Positions 43,191 to 52,976 are shown, counted from the stretch's first letter. The stretch is DNA of 64,000 nt from an uncultured Selenomonadaceae bacterium (GCA_905234235.1 CAJOHN010000005.1:62001-126000), one strand, 5' to 3'. Notes: generated by a model not told the origin, from the letters alone. A program made the numbers and translations.

Positions 43191-44968
43191 ATGAAAAACG
43201 ACTTGCATGACGCTTTTGACGAAGTCATATTTGATAAGTTGGGCGAGTGGAAAAATAACGTCGACAAAGAGTTTAACATTAATCTTGTCGACGCCTTTTG
43301 GCTCATGCACTTAGACTTTGAACATTTCAAACGTCATCTTCGACCTACTCCTACAGACAAAAAAAGGAACGCAATCACGTTCCATGAAGATATTGAGAAC
43401 ATCAAACATAAAATTCTTGAGCATTATTCCCGACGGTTTGAAGATGACTTCCAAAACTACCCGACAAATATGTTCGACAAAATTGACTACGAATTTCGTA
43501 ACTTATATTTGGAAAAATCTGTTTCTATCGGCAACAAGCTACTTTCAAAGACCCTTGATCTTGCAAAAAATGTCAAAAGTTTGTTCAAAGAAATTAGGGA
43601 ATTCCAAAACAGATACGGTCAAGAACTTCAAATACAAAAGCCAATTTCATCGCTCTCCGATATAGAGAAATTGCAAACTTCATTGACCAAAGATGAATTG
43701 AGTCCGGAGACAAGAAAAAATTTAAGCTTAATCTCGACGAAGGCTACCGACTTAAAAGATCAAATTCGAGAACTTACGCTTAATCCCGATGAAACCGAAT
43801 TTAATGCCGCAATAAAATTTTGTGACGAACACGCGAGCAAACTCGGAGAATTGGGCAAGCCTTTGAAAGATTGCTTGACTGCGATTTATTATTTGCTCGA
43901 TCATTCGTTTAATGTTGAACTGATTTTGGTTTTCCTCTTCGGTAAATTTGATCGTGCGGGAGCCGGCGAAGCTTTGACGCTTGTTATTGAACGGCATGAA
44001 AAATTTTTTCTATCCCTGTATAACGAACTCAAAAGTTTTTATCACGAAATCAATGCATTGCTCGAAATTGTTACCAACGATTGTCCGCGAGCGTTTGAAG
44101 AGGAATATTATCAGTGGTTACCTAAATTTTCCCCGCCCGACGAGCCGCGTGCCATACTTTTCAAACTTAAGAAACTGATTAACCTTTACAAATTTTATTG
44201 TAAGGCTCAAAAAGTTTCTCGCTCGAAATGTATTGAACATGTTCTGTTCACCTACGAAAAGATTCTTATTGAGACCCGCTTCACAGAATTTCATTATGCT
44301 CCAATGTGGAATAACCTGCCCAATTATATGATGCATTTTTTCGGATTAAATCAATCAGATTTGGCGAAAATATTAGGTGTCGGCAACCACAACATAACGC
44401 GAGAAATGAGCAAAGGTACTTTGGTCACCAATCACAAAGTTTTATTTCAAGCCGCCACAGATTTTTCTTATACTTACATCCTCGGAGAAACAACTATTCC
44501 TTATTACGGAAAAAATTATTCTCACGAAACAAAATATATGTTTGGGGTTGCCATACAGATGGCATATGCTGAAATGTTTTTGAACTATATTGACGCTTTA
44601 GTAGAGTACAGAGAGGAAATAGCGAACACTTCACATATATCAAAGAGTAAGCTTTCTTCAAAAAACGAATACACATTGAAAATGTCGGAGCAAATACAAA
44701 TTATGGTGAGACGTATTCAAGAAATGCGTGAATCCGTTTTTGATTGTCGCACGATACCTACCTACGACAAAATTCAAACGGCAAAAAAAAAAAGTTCACA
44801 GATGCGAAATCGCAACGCAATAAAGCCTATGATCTCGACAAGGCAGATGAAAAAATTGGAAACTTGCAACGCAAATATGAGTCTTTGAAGAAAGAATTTG
44901 AGATTCGTCCGAAACTACAACAAGAACTTTTGGATAAACTTGAACAATGTTTATTCCCTTTGAAGTAA
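43191..44968 (+). CDS. Large unknown protein with an HTH, C-terminus frameshifted at an A11 run
   Basis: About 590 codons, the only long plus-strand gene in the element. Mostly helical and charged (LLSKTLDLAKNVKSLFKEIR). Near residue 390, FGLNQSDLAKILGVGNHNITREM is an XRE-type HTH, followed by AATDFSYTYILGETTIPYYG, reminiscent of phage repressor-like proteins. The track ORF ends at 44888 in KKKSSQMRN; in the next frame KKKKFTDAKSQRNKAYDLDK continues a convincing coiled coil to 44968. The switch is at AAAAAAAAAAA (44783-44793); one more A joins them. Possible GTG start at 43182. No family recognised. Low G+C; ends at a bidirectional terminator. Confidence 0.6.
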
Positions 44969-44985
44969 TTTTTTCACGTAAGAAT

Positions 44986-45030
44986 AAAAAAGAACAGGAG
45001 CACTTTGGTAGAAATTCCCGTTCTTTTTTT
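44986..45030. terminator. Bidirectional terminator
   Basis: AAAAAAGAACAGGA ... TTCCCGTTCTTTTTTT between convergent genes. Confidence 0.8.
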
Positions 45031-45044
45031 GTTAACAGTACAGA

Positions 45045-45962
45045 CTATTTTTGATTGAAATATTCGCAATAATAAGGGGCAACTTCGTCGTTGTAAATTT
45101 GCCAGAGGATTTCATCACCGAATTCGGCACGAAAGGATTCGAGTTCGTTGACGGAATAGAAGTCGAGCAAGAATTTGTAGATGTCGCGTAGGTCAGCGGG
45201 AACTCTGCGCGGCAAGTAAAGCGATTCGTTACGGCTAATAGGCTTGCGCAATTCAACCGGCTGAATGTGTTCGATGTACTCGAATCGCGGCAATTTGGAA
45301 GCGTCGTTGATGATGTTAATAACCCTGTCGATTGTGCCGTCAAGTTCGGCACGATTGATGTACTCGTGAAGCGTGTGAGCCGCGTGATAACTGCTAGAGA
45401 GATTGACGGCGGCGACACCGAGTTCGGGCGCAATAAGCGAGATATCGGAGAAAGAACCTTGCGCGGTCTTGAAACCTTTGCCGTTGATGTAAGTTTCAAA
45501 CTCTTGATTGGCGCAGTGATAGTAAACAGCGTCGTTGGAGTCGCGCCGATCAATCTCGATGATAAACTTGATTGAATCAATTTCTTTGGGCAGTTGGTGC
45601 TGTTTGTGGGCGCGACAAAAAGCTTTAGCCCCGATACCGCCGACTTCCTCGTCACACGTAAAGAGAAGCCAAGGTTTAATCTTTGCAGACGTGTAGATTT
45701 TGACGAGAGCAAAAACGCCGCAGCGATCGTCGCCGCCAATACCCTGCGGGCTCATGAGGATATTACCGTCAGCCGTTTTGCAGATGTCGCGAACGGGTTC
45801 TTCATGAATGGTATCGAGATGGGAGACCAACATAACAGGAGCTTGCCCGCGAACGAGGATAAAGTTACCCTTGCTGATGAGAGTCTTGCCCTTGAATTTC
45901 TTGCAGAGCCGCTTGAAGAGTTGCTTTTGCGTGGGGCGCAGGAAGTCTTCCAAGGTTTTCAT
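45045..45962 (-). CDS. M20/M42-type zinc peptidase
   Basis: 305 residues from ATG 45962 (GGAGG upstream; ATGA overlap with the gene before). Metal-ligand motifs in order: VMLVSHLDTIHEE (first His-x-Asp), QGIGGDDRCGVFAL (bridging Asp), FTCDEEVGGIGAKAF (Glu general base and ligand), FIIEIDRRDSND, and YHAAHTLHEYINRAEL (final His). An aminopeptidase or deacylase. The target is unclear; its fixed position in a recombination operon suggests it acts on an element product. Confidence 0.85.
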   Translation of the reverse strand: MKTLEDFLRPTQKQLFKRLCKKFKGKTLISKGNFILVRGQAPVMLVSHLDTIHEEPVRDICKTADGNILMSPQGIGGDDRCGVFALVKIYTSAKIKPWLLFTCDEEVGGIGAKAFCRAHKQHQLPKEIDSIKFIIEIDRRDSNDAVYYHCANQEFETYINGKGFKTAQGSFSDISLIAPELGVAAVNLSSSYHAAHTLHEYINRAELDGTIDRVINIINDASKLPRFEYIEHIQPVELRKPISRNESLYLPRRVPADLRDIYKFLLDFYSVNELESFRAEFGDEILWQIYNDEVAPYYCEYFNQK

Positions 45963-46425
45963 GCGGAAGCCTCCTTTTGAGCAAGGCACGATTCGCAAAG
46001 GTAAATGGTTTTACCGTCAGAGTCGACAAAGGGCACGAGTTCGTCGGCAAGGAAATATTGGTCGCAATCGAAATCATTTTCCAGACACCGTTGGCAAACG
46101 GAACTGCCGTCGGCGACGGTAGTAAATTCGCTTTTGGGATGATATTCCTCGCAGTGTTCGCAGAAGCGGTAGTAGTTGTCCAAGCAGCGAGCACAAACGC
46201 GAATGAAATCACCGCGATAATTAATGACTTCCCAAGTTTCGTAGCAAGCTTGCTCGCACTCTTGGCAGAATTCGTGGTCATCATCAGGGTCGCAATCGGA
46301 GCAGTAAAGCCCATCGGAAGTTTCGCACCCGCAGGAAATGCACAAGCCGTAAGTAGCGACTTTGAAAGACTCGAAGTCGTGAGAGTCGCGAATGGAAATC
46401 TTGGCGTTGAAATCGGGATATAGTG
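45959..46425 (-). CDS. 3' exon of the intron-split element gene (zinc-ribbon tail)
   Basis: Reads LYPDFNAKISIRDSHDFESF, then a cysteine-rich tail with at least five CxxC pairs (CISCGCETSDGLYCSDC, CQECEQACYETW, CARCLDNYYRFCEHC, CQRCLEND, CESCL): tandem zinc ribbons. The track ORF (to 46507) starts inside intron sequence. Splicing out 46426-48965 would join it in frame to GGYCDWI of the 5' exon. Its TGA overlaps the peptidase ATG. Confidence 0.7.
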
Positions 46426-48965
46426 ATAGGTAAGGCTTTGAGGTAATCGCCGCCTTTTCCCCCACTCCACACCGTACGTGAGAGTTTCCCCTCATACGGC
46501 GTTCCATCTTTGATATTTCATTTCAATCTAATCAATCTACCGAAAGGGTATTGTTACCGATAATTTGTCTTAACACATTGAGCTTTTTGAAATTAGGTTT
46601 ACAGGCTTGCAGGTATTTTTGAATTGTTTTGATATTGGTTGCGTGAATGAGGTTATGAACGGTTGCCGTAACAAGGATTAGGTTTTGATAATCGTCCGTT
46701 CCGCCTTGAGATTTTGGAGTTTTGTGGTGGCAGTGGATTTCGTCCGTTGAAGTGAATTTCTCACCCGTGACAGCGCATAATCCCTTTTGAGCAAAGTAGA
46801 GAGAAATACGGTTGTTCGCATATTCGAGACTTCTGTCGAAAAGCGGTTGACGGAAAAGTTTGAGTTTGATTTCGTCAATCGCTTCGACTGGTGCCTGATT
46901 GCTATTGCACCTTGCAAATTTGTGCTGAACGTAACCGATAGGATAAATAGGCTCATCGGCGAGGTAACGTAGCATTGCCGATTTGCCGTAGCGTGTTCGT
47001 TCGGACGGAGTAAGTTTTCTTCCCTTTCTGCTGATTCCTTTAAGCCTGTTGGTGATGACAGTCATAATAGCCCTGTTGAGTTTGCTGGCGTCTTTGCTGA
47101 TGTTGGTTGCGATTTGGTAATAATTTTGAATTCCCAAAACCATTTTGTTGAAGAGAAAAATTTCTCCGAGCTGTCCTTTTTCCGGTCGAGGGTTCCTGAT
47201 TCGTTTAATTTGTTCAACAAGGACTTTACGTTTTGCCGTCAGTTGTTTGTCGCTGATGTGCGACTGTACTACCTGTTTATTGCCTCTGGAATGGACTTTT
47301 ATTTTAAAGCCTAAGAATTCGGAATATCTGTGCTTAACGTTGACGACGCGAGTTTTTTCTTGCGAGACTTCCAACTTGAGTCTTTCTTTGAGCCATTGCG
47401 TGATAGCAATTTTTGTCTTTTCAGCCGCAGTTTTTGTCCTGCAAAAGATACGGAAGTCGTCGGCGTAACGCACAATGTACATTTCTTTGAGATTGGTGTT
47501 GCGCATAGCTCTGTAAGCGTGACTTTTAATTTTAGTTCCCTTCGCGTTTGTTCTTTGCGAATATTTGTAAACGACGGGATTTTCTTCCCAGTTGCTTTCT
47601 ACCCAATGGTCGAGTTCATTTAGCACAATGTTTGCCAGAAGTGGTGAAATGATTCCGCCTTGCGGTGTTCCTTTTTGCGGATATATGAGTTTGCCGTCGG
47701 GCAGTTTGATAGGGGCTTTGAGCATACGCAAGATTTTTCCGAGTAAGTGTTTATCTCTGATTCCCAGCGTCCACATTTGCCGAATTAGTTTTGAGTGGTT
47801 GACGTTATCGAAAAATCCCTTGATGTCAAATTCGATAACGTAATGCAGGTGTCCGAGTTGCATTCGCATTCCTGCTTCTGCAATGGCATTTTCTGCAGAG
47901 TGGTTCGGTCTGAAGCCGTGGCTGTGCTTGCTGAAATGAGCTTCACAAATCGGCTCCAATACTTGCTTGAAACATTGCTGAATCATTCTGTCCCAAATGC
48001 AAGGGATACCGAGCGGGCGCGTGCTTCCGTTGGGCTTAGGAATGTCCTTCCGTCTGACAGGTTTAGGTCGGTAGCCTCTTTTTGTGCCAGAAATGATGAA
48101 ATTGATTTTAGCGGTCACTTCTTCGGGCGAAAGTTTGCCGATGTCCGCGATTGTCAATTTATCCGTTCCGGCGGTATTGCTCCCTGTGTTGTTCTTGATG
48201 TTCCTGTACGCAAGCAGAATATTTTCTCTGCTAAGGACGAGCGGCATTAAGTTTGTGAAGTGTTCGCCGTTCTTCGCCCGTTCGTACAGGTCGTTGTAAA
48301 TGTTTTCCTTTGGCATAAGGCATCACCCCCTTAGGAGTGACCCTTTTGGTCTTGCTCGAATCCTTATTCGATTGAGTGATTGATATGAAATTGTCAAAGA
48401 CTTGTGCCCATTCCTCCAGCCCCATTACAGAGCCTTCATAGGTTCGAGCACTACTTTTCAGCGTCGATTCAGCCGCTTATTTTTCTTCGTCGGCTTACTG
48501 AACTGTTCGACGCCTTTCCTTGTTCCGATAATCCTATCTTTGCATATGGCTTTAGGTCTTTGCTATGAGCCTGTGAGCTTGACAATGCCTGTAACATTGT
48601 ATGGCTTTCTGTAGGACACATTGAGTCAGCCACACTCACGACGATTTAACGCCAACTGCATTTCTACAGCTTCGACTTCTAGACCCGTACATTCGCAAAT
48701 TCGTCAGTCCTTATTCGGGACATTCTAACTATAGCCAATTTGTAGACCTCCGGCATATAGATGACACCAACCGCCTCCGGTCAGCTTTCCTCGGCTTTAA
48801 CCGTTAGGGTCATTGTCTGCCGCCTTTACCGAGCTTCGGACGAAATCGCCCGTCGGAGTATTAAGGAGAGCGTTTTGGGGCGTTACTCCCGCATTCCACT
48901 CTTCGGATTATCAGTTCGCTTGATTACTCAAGCGCAACGTCTTTTCAACGTTGAACAAGTCGCAC
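46426..48965 (-). mobile_element. Group II intron with reverse transcriptase
   Basis: The minus strand begins GTGCGACTTGTTCAACG (the GUGYG 5' end) at 48965 and ends about 2.54 kb later after domain V (46466-46504: GAACGCCGTATGAGGGGAAA and CTCTCACGTACGGTGTGGA) and a domain VI stem (AAGGCGGCG...GCCTT) with an AY end at CTAT or three bases on. The maturase lies in domain IV. The 48.32-48.97 kb stretch without a gene is the intron's structured 5' half (domains I-III). Both candidate 3' ends restore the host frame. Confidence 0.85.
46532..48316 (-). CDS. ltrA: Group II intron reverse transcriptase/maturase with HNH endonuclease
   Basis: 594 residues. RT0-7: RPLGIPCIWDRMIQQCFKQV, HSHGFRPNHSAENAI, VIEFDIKGFFDNVNHSKLI, PQKGTPQGGIISPLLANIVL and the catalytic MYIVRYADDFRIFC. 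Then domain X (FLFNKMVLGIQNYYQIATN) and a C-terminal HNH: CAVTGEKFTSTDEIHCHHKT with NLILVTATVHNLIH. All catalytic residues are present. It splices the intron and retrohomes it by target-primed reverse transcription. Confidence 0.95.
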   Translation of the reverse strand: MPKENIYNDLYERAKNGEHFTNLMPLVLSRENILLAYRNIKNNTGSNTAGTDKLTIADIGKLSPEEVTAKINFIISGTKRGYRPKPVRRKDIPKPNGSTRPLGIPCIWDRMIQQCFKQVLEPICEAHFSKHSHGFRPNHSAENAIAEAGMRMQLGHLHYVIEFDIKGFFDNVNHSKLIRQMWTLGIRDKHLLGKILRMLKAPIKLPDGKLIYPQKGTPQGGIISPLLANIVLNELDHWVESNWEENPVVYKYSQRTNAKGTKIKSHAYRAMRNTNLKEMYIVRYADDFRIFCRTKTAAEKTKIAITQWLKERLKLEVSQEKTRVVNVKHRYSEFLGFKIKVHSRGNKQVVQSHISDKQLTAKRKVLVEQIKRIRNPRPEKGQLGEIFLFNKMVLGIQNYYQIATNISKDASKLNRAIMTVITNRLKGISRKGRKLTPSERTRYGKSAMLRYLADEPIYPIGYVQHKFARCNSNQAPVEAIDEIKLKLFRQPLFDRSLEYANNRISLYFAQKGLCAVTGEKFTSTDEIHCHHKTPKSQGGTDDYQNLILVTATVHNLIHATNIKTIQKYLQACKPNFKKLNVLRQIIGNNTLSVD

Positions 48966-50190
48966 GAATCCAGTCGCAATAGCCGCCGAAGCCGTTACCA
49001 CAGCGAATGTAAACATCGTGCTTGTTGCCGCAGTATTTTTCAGTGAGCCAAAGATTGGGAACGCCTTCGAGTTCGGACAGTTCGCGCTGAACCAAATCGC
49101 GGTAAAGATTAGACTCAACTTGATTGCCGCAGGTGCCGCCGTGAGTGTTGTAAAGTCGACTTTGCAAGAGCAACCCGTTGTTCGGTTTGTACATGAAGAG
49201 CTGACGACTGGTCTTTCGATTGTTGAGCGTTTCGGGGTTGTCGGGGTCGGCCGCCGTGAAGACGATAAAAGTCACATTGTCGCGAGCGTAGCCGCTACAG
49301 CCGCAATTATATTCGCCGTCGACGACGTTGAAGGAGTGGCAAGAGGTCAACATAGAGCCGCGTTGGTCGTTCTTGGGATTGCTCATGGTGATGAAGTGGC
49401 ACGGATTAATAGACATGAAAAGCTTGAAGTCGATCTTGCGGGTGGAAAGTTCGTCGGCGAATTGAGCAAAGAGTTTCTGGAACTCGGAGCCGGCAGAATT
49501 GTCGGTGATGCCGAGGGAATCGCAGATAGCCTTGAAAATTCGGCTACGCTTTTTTCGAGGAGCATAGGCAAAGGGAGCAAGTTGATTGATAGCGTCGATG
49601 TATTCTTCGGCTTTGTCATTGGGTCGAGAGAAGAAGCAGACAGCGCGTTCAATCAAAGTGAGTTTATCGCAATCGGCGTTCAACTTGACGGGGCGAAGAA
49701 TGGAATTAGCGAGATTGTGAACGAGAAGATTGTTCGCGGGATTGTTTTTAACCTGCGCGGGTTTGGGTTGCATGACTTCATCGGTATGGCGGTCGGCTTC
49801 GGGGTCGTCGTTGGTGGCGATAGCGAGGCTGTTAAGATAAGCATATTTGATAGCCATAGTTTGCGCCTTGGCGATGCTTTTATCGCCGGAATCTTGCCCG
49901 GAACCGAGACCCTTGAGAGTAAGAGTTTCGCCGGATTCGCTGTCAATAAGCGTGATGACAACTTCAACGGTGGCAAGCTGTTCGACGTTGCCTTTGGCAG
50001 TGGTGACCTTTTCGAGCACGTCAGCGGCAGTTGCGTATTTATACTTATGGAAGTCGTTAGTTCCGTTTGAGAAAATTGAGCAATTTGGGAAATTGAGCTT
50101 GAGCGAAATGCCAGAGCAAGTGAACTTCCTCGCGCTCCAGTCCGACGAAACTGCCCTCTTCATCAGATTTCGCGAAGACGACAGAGCCAA
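48966..50190 (-). CDS. 5' exon: ERF-like annealing domain joined to an element protein, split by the intron
   Basis: About 400 codons up to the intron. HKYKYATAADVLEKVTTAKG, then VEVVITLIDSESGETLTLKG and SIAKAQTMAIKYAYLNSLAI are the core of ERF-family single-strand annealing proteins, but the ERF N-terminus is missing: the first ~45 codons are out-of-frame DUF3846 sequence. After a Pro/Asn linker (QPKPAQVKNNPANN) comes a second region (ILRPVKLNADCDKLTLIERA, LFMSINPCHFITMSNPKNDQ, YNCGCSGYARDNVTF, GNKHDVYIRCGNGFGGYCDW) of unknown family. The true start is unclear, and a deletion may have joined two genes. Spliced to the 3' exon, it would end in zinc ribbons. Confidence 0.65.
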
Positions 50191-50440
50191 AGATGATCAA
50201 GTCGTCATCGATGTAGAGATTGGGGGCAGGATTAGATTTGAGCAAAGCCTCATCGTCGCTCCAAACGTCGAAAAGCTTGCCGTTGACTTCGATTTGGGTG
50301 CAGGTGACGCAATCGCAGTTGATGATTTTGTACAGGTCTTTGAGGACGGTGGCGGGCGAAATGTAGCGGACGTGCGGGGAAATGGTTCGGGTTTCGTCGT
50401 CACATTCGAGAGTAAAAACCCTAAGCGGAGAGCTGTTCAT
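50057..50440 (-). CDS. DUF3846-family element protein (copy 1)
   Basis: 127 residues: LRVFTLECDDETRTISPHVR, then DLYKIINCDCVTCTQIEVNG, KLFDVWSDDEALLKSNPAPN and IIFGSVVFAKSDEEGSFVGL. This is the DUF3846 pattern (small phage/plasmid protein of unknown role). A paralogue at 60562 shares the same blocks. Its start overlaps the nuclease gene by 20 bp; its 3' end overlaps the ERF frame by more than 130 bp, supporting a deletion at that junction. Confidence 0.75.
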   Translation of the reverse strand: MNSSPLRVFTLECDDETRTISPHVRYISPATVLKDLYKIINCDCVTCTQIEVNGKLFDVWSDDEALLKSNPAPNLYIDDDLIIFGSVVFAKSDEEGSFVGLEREEVHLLWHFAQAQFPKLLNFLKRN

Positions 50441-51236
50441 CGATAATCACTTCCTTAACTAGCTTTTGAGCGTGCGGGCAATTTTCACGAGCGGCGCAGT
50501 AACCGAGGCATTTTCTGGCGCCCCAACGTTCGCGGACAGAGCAAACAGGCGGCAAAGTATTCGAGCCGATAGCCTCGCGCAGAACGTTGGCTTTGTGCTG
50601 GAAGTAGAGTTGGAGCCAGTGGTCGCTGATTCTGTTTATCTGAATGATGTAGATTGACTTGGTAATTCCACGTTCATCGGCAATGCGCAAACCCGAATCG
50701 CGGCACAGGGCTTGAATGTACATTCTGCGCACGTTGAAGCCGATGCGTTCGAGCAACATGCGGTAGTAATTCAGCTGGATAGCCCAGTCGAGTAAGTCAC
50801 GCACGCCGTCGAAACGGAGTTCATTTCTGAATTTGGGCAAGCCCTTCTTCGCGCCAGTCTTATAGACTTCGCCTGTGTCAACTTTGGTTTTGTAAATGCC
50901 GAGAGCTTTCATGAGCCTGAAACTGGACGTGACTTTCAAATCGCCCAGCACACCGTCATCAGCGTCGAGAATCTTGCCGAACAAATCGAATTGACCGCTG
51001 GTGATGTCATCTTTGAGGCGTTCTTCGGAGAGAATATCGCCTTGAGTGTGCCGCTCGTTGATTGAGTGAACGGCTTGTCCATGGAGTGCGTAGAGAACGG
51101 ACGCGGGGTCGACGGCATAATCGCTCGTTTTCTTGAGGAAAGTTTCGCGAGTGCCAGCGATAAGTTCGGTTACAGTTGGCTCGGAAAGCTTGCGGTCGAG
51201 AGAGTTGGCGACAGCGCGTAAAGTCGGCAGGAACAT
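50421..51236 (-). CDS. Cas4-like PD-(D/E)XK exonuclease
   Basis: About 271 residues from MFLPTLRAVANSLDRKLSEP. SGQFDLFGKILDADDGVLGD LKVTSS holds the D...DxK-type nuclease core; RYxxQLNYYR-like DWAIQLNYYRMLLERIGFNV gives the QxxxY helix; the C-terminal cysteines VCSVRERWGARKCLGYCAAR ENC, plus one upstream, could hold a Fe-S cluster as in Cas4/AddB. A recombination nuclease to pair with the ERF annealing protein. A well-placed GGAGGTGCTTAT-ATG opens MPAHPTLYVPADFT one frame off at 51270, so the real N-terminus is probably MPAHPTLYV... with a one-base lesion at CC. Confidence 0.75.
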   Translation of the reverse strand: MFLPTLRAVANSLDRKLSEPTVTELIAGTRETFLKKTSDYAVDPASVLYALHGQAVHSINERHTQGDILSEERLKDDITSGQFDLFGKILDADDGVLGDLKVTSSFRLMKALGIYKTKVDTGEVYKTGAKKGLPKFRNELRFDGVRDLLDWAIQLNYYRMLLERIGFNVRRMYIQALCRDSGLRIADERGITKSIYIIQINRISDHWLQLYFQHKANVLREAIGSNTLPPVCSVRERWGARKCLGYCAARENCPHAQKLVKEVIIDEQLSA

Positions 51237-51314
51237 ACAGCGTTGGGTGTGCGGGCATATAAGCACCTCCAAATGAAAAGCTCCGACCACAGTCGCAGTC
51301 GGGGCAGATTAAAT

Positions 51315-51587
51315 TCATGACGCAACGGAAAGTTCGTCGTCTTCGTCCTGCTCAATCTGAACTGTGAGATTTCCGAAGTGCTGTTCGTCGAGCAGGTTGG
51401 CGAAGTCGATTTGAGTGAGCGCAACGCTCAGATACTTGACCAGCGTGCGAACTTGCAGAGGATTGAGAGTGATATGGACGGACGTGTTCTTGTTTTTGTC
51501 GTCGAGAGCGAGGAAAACGACGTGCCTGTCAAGTCGAATCGTGGCGTCAATGTCCTCGTAGGCGACGCAGTTAAAGAAAGTGCACAT
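51315..51587 (-). CDS. Small hypothetical protein of the recombination operon
   Basis: 90 residues: FNCVAYEDIDATIRLDRHVV, FLALDDKNKNTSVHITLNPL, QVRTLVKYLSVALTQIDFAN, acidic tail QIEQDEDDELSVAS. Looks like a small beta-rich fold with an acidic C-terminus. It lies 12 bp after DUF932. No family recognised. Confidence 0.6.
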   Translation of the reverse strand: MCTFFNCVAYEDIDATIRLDRHVVFLALDDKNKNTSVHITLNPLQVRTLVKYLSVALTQIDFANLLDEQHFGNLTVQIEQDEDDELSVAS

Positions 51588-51599
51588 AAAATCATCTCC

Positions 51600-52706
51600 T
51601 TAAGCGGGAACGGATTCGTATTCGGGCAACGACTGCCAGGACGCGACGGTCGGCGGCGGCAACAGGTTTTGCGGCATCGGCAGAGACAAAATTTCGCCGC
51701 CAATGCGCTCCAAATCGGTCGCTCGTTCGTAAGACTTTGCGATTTTGCTGGCGGCAGTGATGGCGTTGATGAGCCCGTAGCGCGAATTGTCGGCACCGAT
51801 GAAGAGTTGGCGCAGTATATCGCCGCGTTCGTTTTCCGTCAGCTGGAATTTATCCGCAAGCAGTTCAACCGATTTAACGGGATCGTGCTTGAGCGGGATT
51901 TGAGTAGCTTCGCGCAGTTTGTCCACCGTGATAGCAAATTTAGCTTCGTCAACGGCGCAACGAACCACGTCTTGAACTTTCATGAAAAACGCCTTGTCAT
52001 CTTGCGCAAGTGTCTCGTCCGAGTACAATTCGTAAGCGGCGTCGTCGGAAACATTGACCTGCCGCCCGACGTGATATTTCTTCTGCGCAAGGTCTTTGCA
52101 AATCAAGCCATTCTTGCACACGAGGCGGAAGACGAGCGGTTCGACGCGCAAACTGCCGAGTCCCACTTCGCTGTTTGAAACGACAAAGCCGGCTTGCACC
52201 ACATCGCCCACTCTGACTTCCGCTTTGAACCGCCGATTGACGACCTTCAAGTAGAGATGAGTGGAAGTGACTTCGCAAGATTCGATGTTTGCGCCTTTCA
52301 TCTCGTTGATGACTGGTAAGACTGCCGCGCACAATTCGAGGTTGTCGAGTCGACGATAGCGGTCGGAAAGGAACGCACGGACATTGCCGTCGAGGACGCG
52401 AATCATGCGGCGTTCGGGCGTTTGATTGAACCAGCGATTAACATTCTGGTCGAGCAGGTCGGGCGCGGTCGTTTGCATTTTCTGATAATAACGGAACGGA
52501 ATGTTGAGGCGCGAGGCGATTTGCTGATGAGCAACGTCTCCGACCGTGAAGCTGTAGTTATGCCTGTCGAGCGACAAGCGCAGAATCGAGCCGCACGAAT
52601 CCGACTTCATTTCCAGCGAGCGCGTGTCGGCAAGGAAGTCTTGCCGATTGAGTCTTTGGCGTTGCAGCTCCCTGCCAAGCTCCGCCAATGTCTTGCCTTG
52701 TTTCAA
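51600..52706 (-). CDS. DUF932 (phage/plasmid TIGR03299-like) protein
   Basis: About 368 residues from TTG 52706 (GGAGGAG upstream). ASRLNIPFRYYQKMQTTAPD LLDQNVNRWF, RMIRVLDGNVRAFLSDRYRRLDN and EPLVFRLVCKNGLICKDLAQ are standard DUF932 blocks. The family is widespread on phages and conjugative elements, next to recombination genes, with no proven activity. Head of the recombination block DUF932-small protein-nuclease-DUF3846-ERF. Confidence 0.85.
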   Translation of the reverse strand: MKQGKTLAELGRELQRQRLNRQDFLADTRSLEMKSDSCGSILRLSLDRHNYSFTVGDVAHQQIASRLNIPFRYYQKMQTTAPDLLDQNVNRWFNQTPERRMIRVLDGNVRAFLSDRYRRLDNLELCAAVLPVINEMKGANIESCEVTSTHLYLKVVNRRFKAEVRVGDVVQAGFVVSNSEVGLGSLRVEPLVFRLVCKNGLICKDLAQKKYHVGRQVNVSDDAAYELYSDETLAQDDKAFFMKVQDVVRCAVDEAKFAITVDKLREATQIPLKHDPVKSVELLADKFQLTENERGDILRQLFIGADNSRYGLINAITAASKIAKSYERATDLERIGGEILSLPMPQNLLPPPTVASWQSLPEYESVPA

Positions 52707-52722
52707 AGCTATCTCCTCCAAT

Positions 52723-52920
52723 CTAACTTAAAAGCAACAATAGGATCAAAATTGCCACCGACAGACAGCCTAAAATTGGATAACACCACCTGATGATTGC
52801 TATAAACAGCAAACCTTTAAGCACCGTCGCCACGTCGACTGTCAATATCACCCATTCCAAGACGTTTTCCAAAACGCAATCAATTAATGCTCGCACTATT
52901 GACTTGCCAATTTTCCTCAC
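52723..52920 (-). CDS. Possible small membrane protein
   Basis: About 65 codons from GTG 52920: VRKIGKSIVRALIDCVLENV, then two hydrophobic stretches (TVLKGLLFIAIIRWCYPILG, CLSVAILILLLLLS). The terminator just upstream cuts the longer track ORF. The ribosome site is poor. Could be a small inner-membrane protein or chance. Confidence 0.35.
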   Translation of the reverse strand: MRKIGKSIVRALIDCVLENVLEWVILTVDVATVLKGLLFIAIIRWCYPILGCLSVAILILLLLLS

Positions 52921-52939
52921 CTTCTTTCTAAATCGCAGA

Positions 52940-52976
52940 CAATATAAAAGCACAGGCACCTTGAACACCTGTGCTT
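52940..52976 (-). terminator. Terminator at the end of the GTPase operon
   Basis: Minus strand AAGCACAGGTGTTCAAGGTGCCTGTGCTTTT: a 9-bp stem followed by TTTTATATT. Ends the 57.4-53.0 kb operon. Confidence 0.75.

Noticed and set aside
49018-50070. 350-codon plus-strand ORF
   Set aside because: Antisense shadow of the ERF-like exon, whose minus frame contains recognisable family blocks.
51378-52178. 266-codon plus-strand ORF
   Set aside because: Antisense to DUF932 and the small gene next to it; no start signals.
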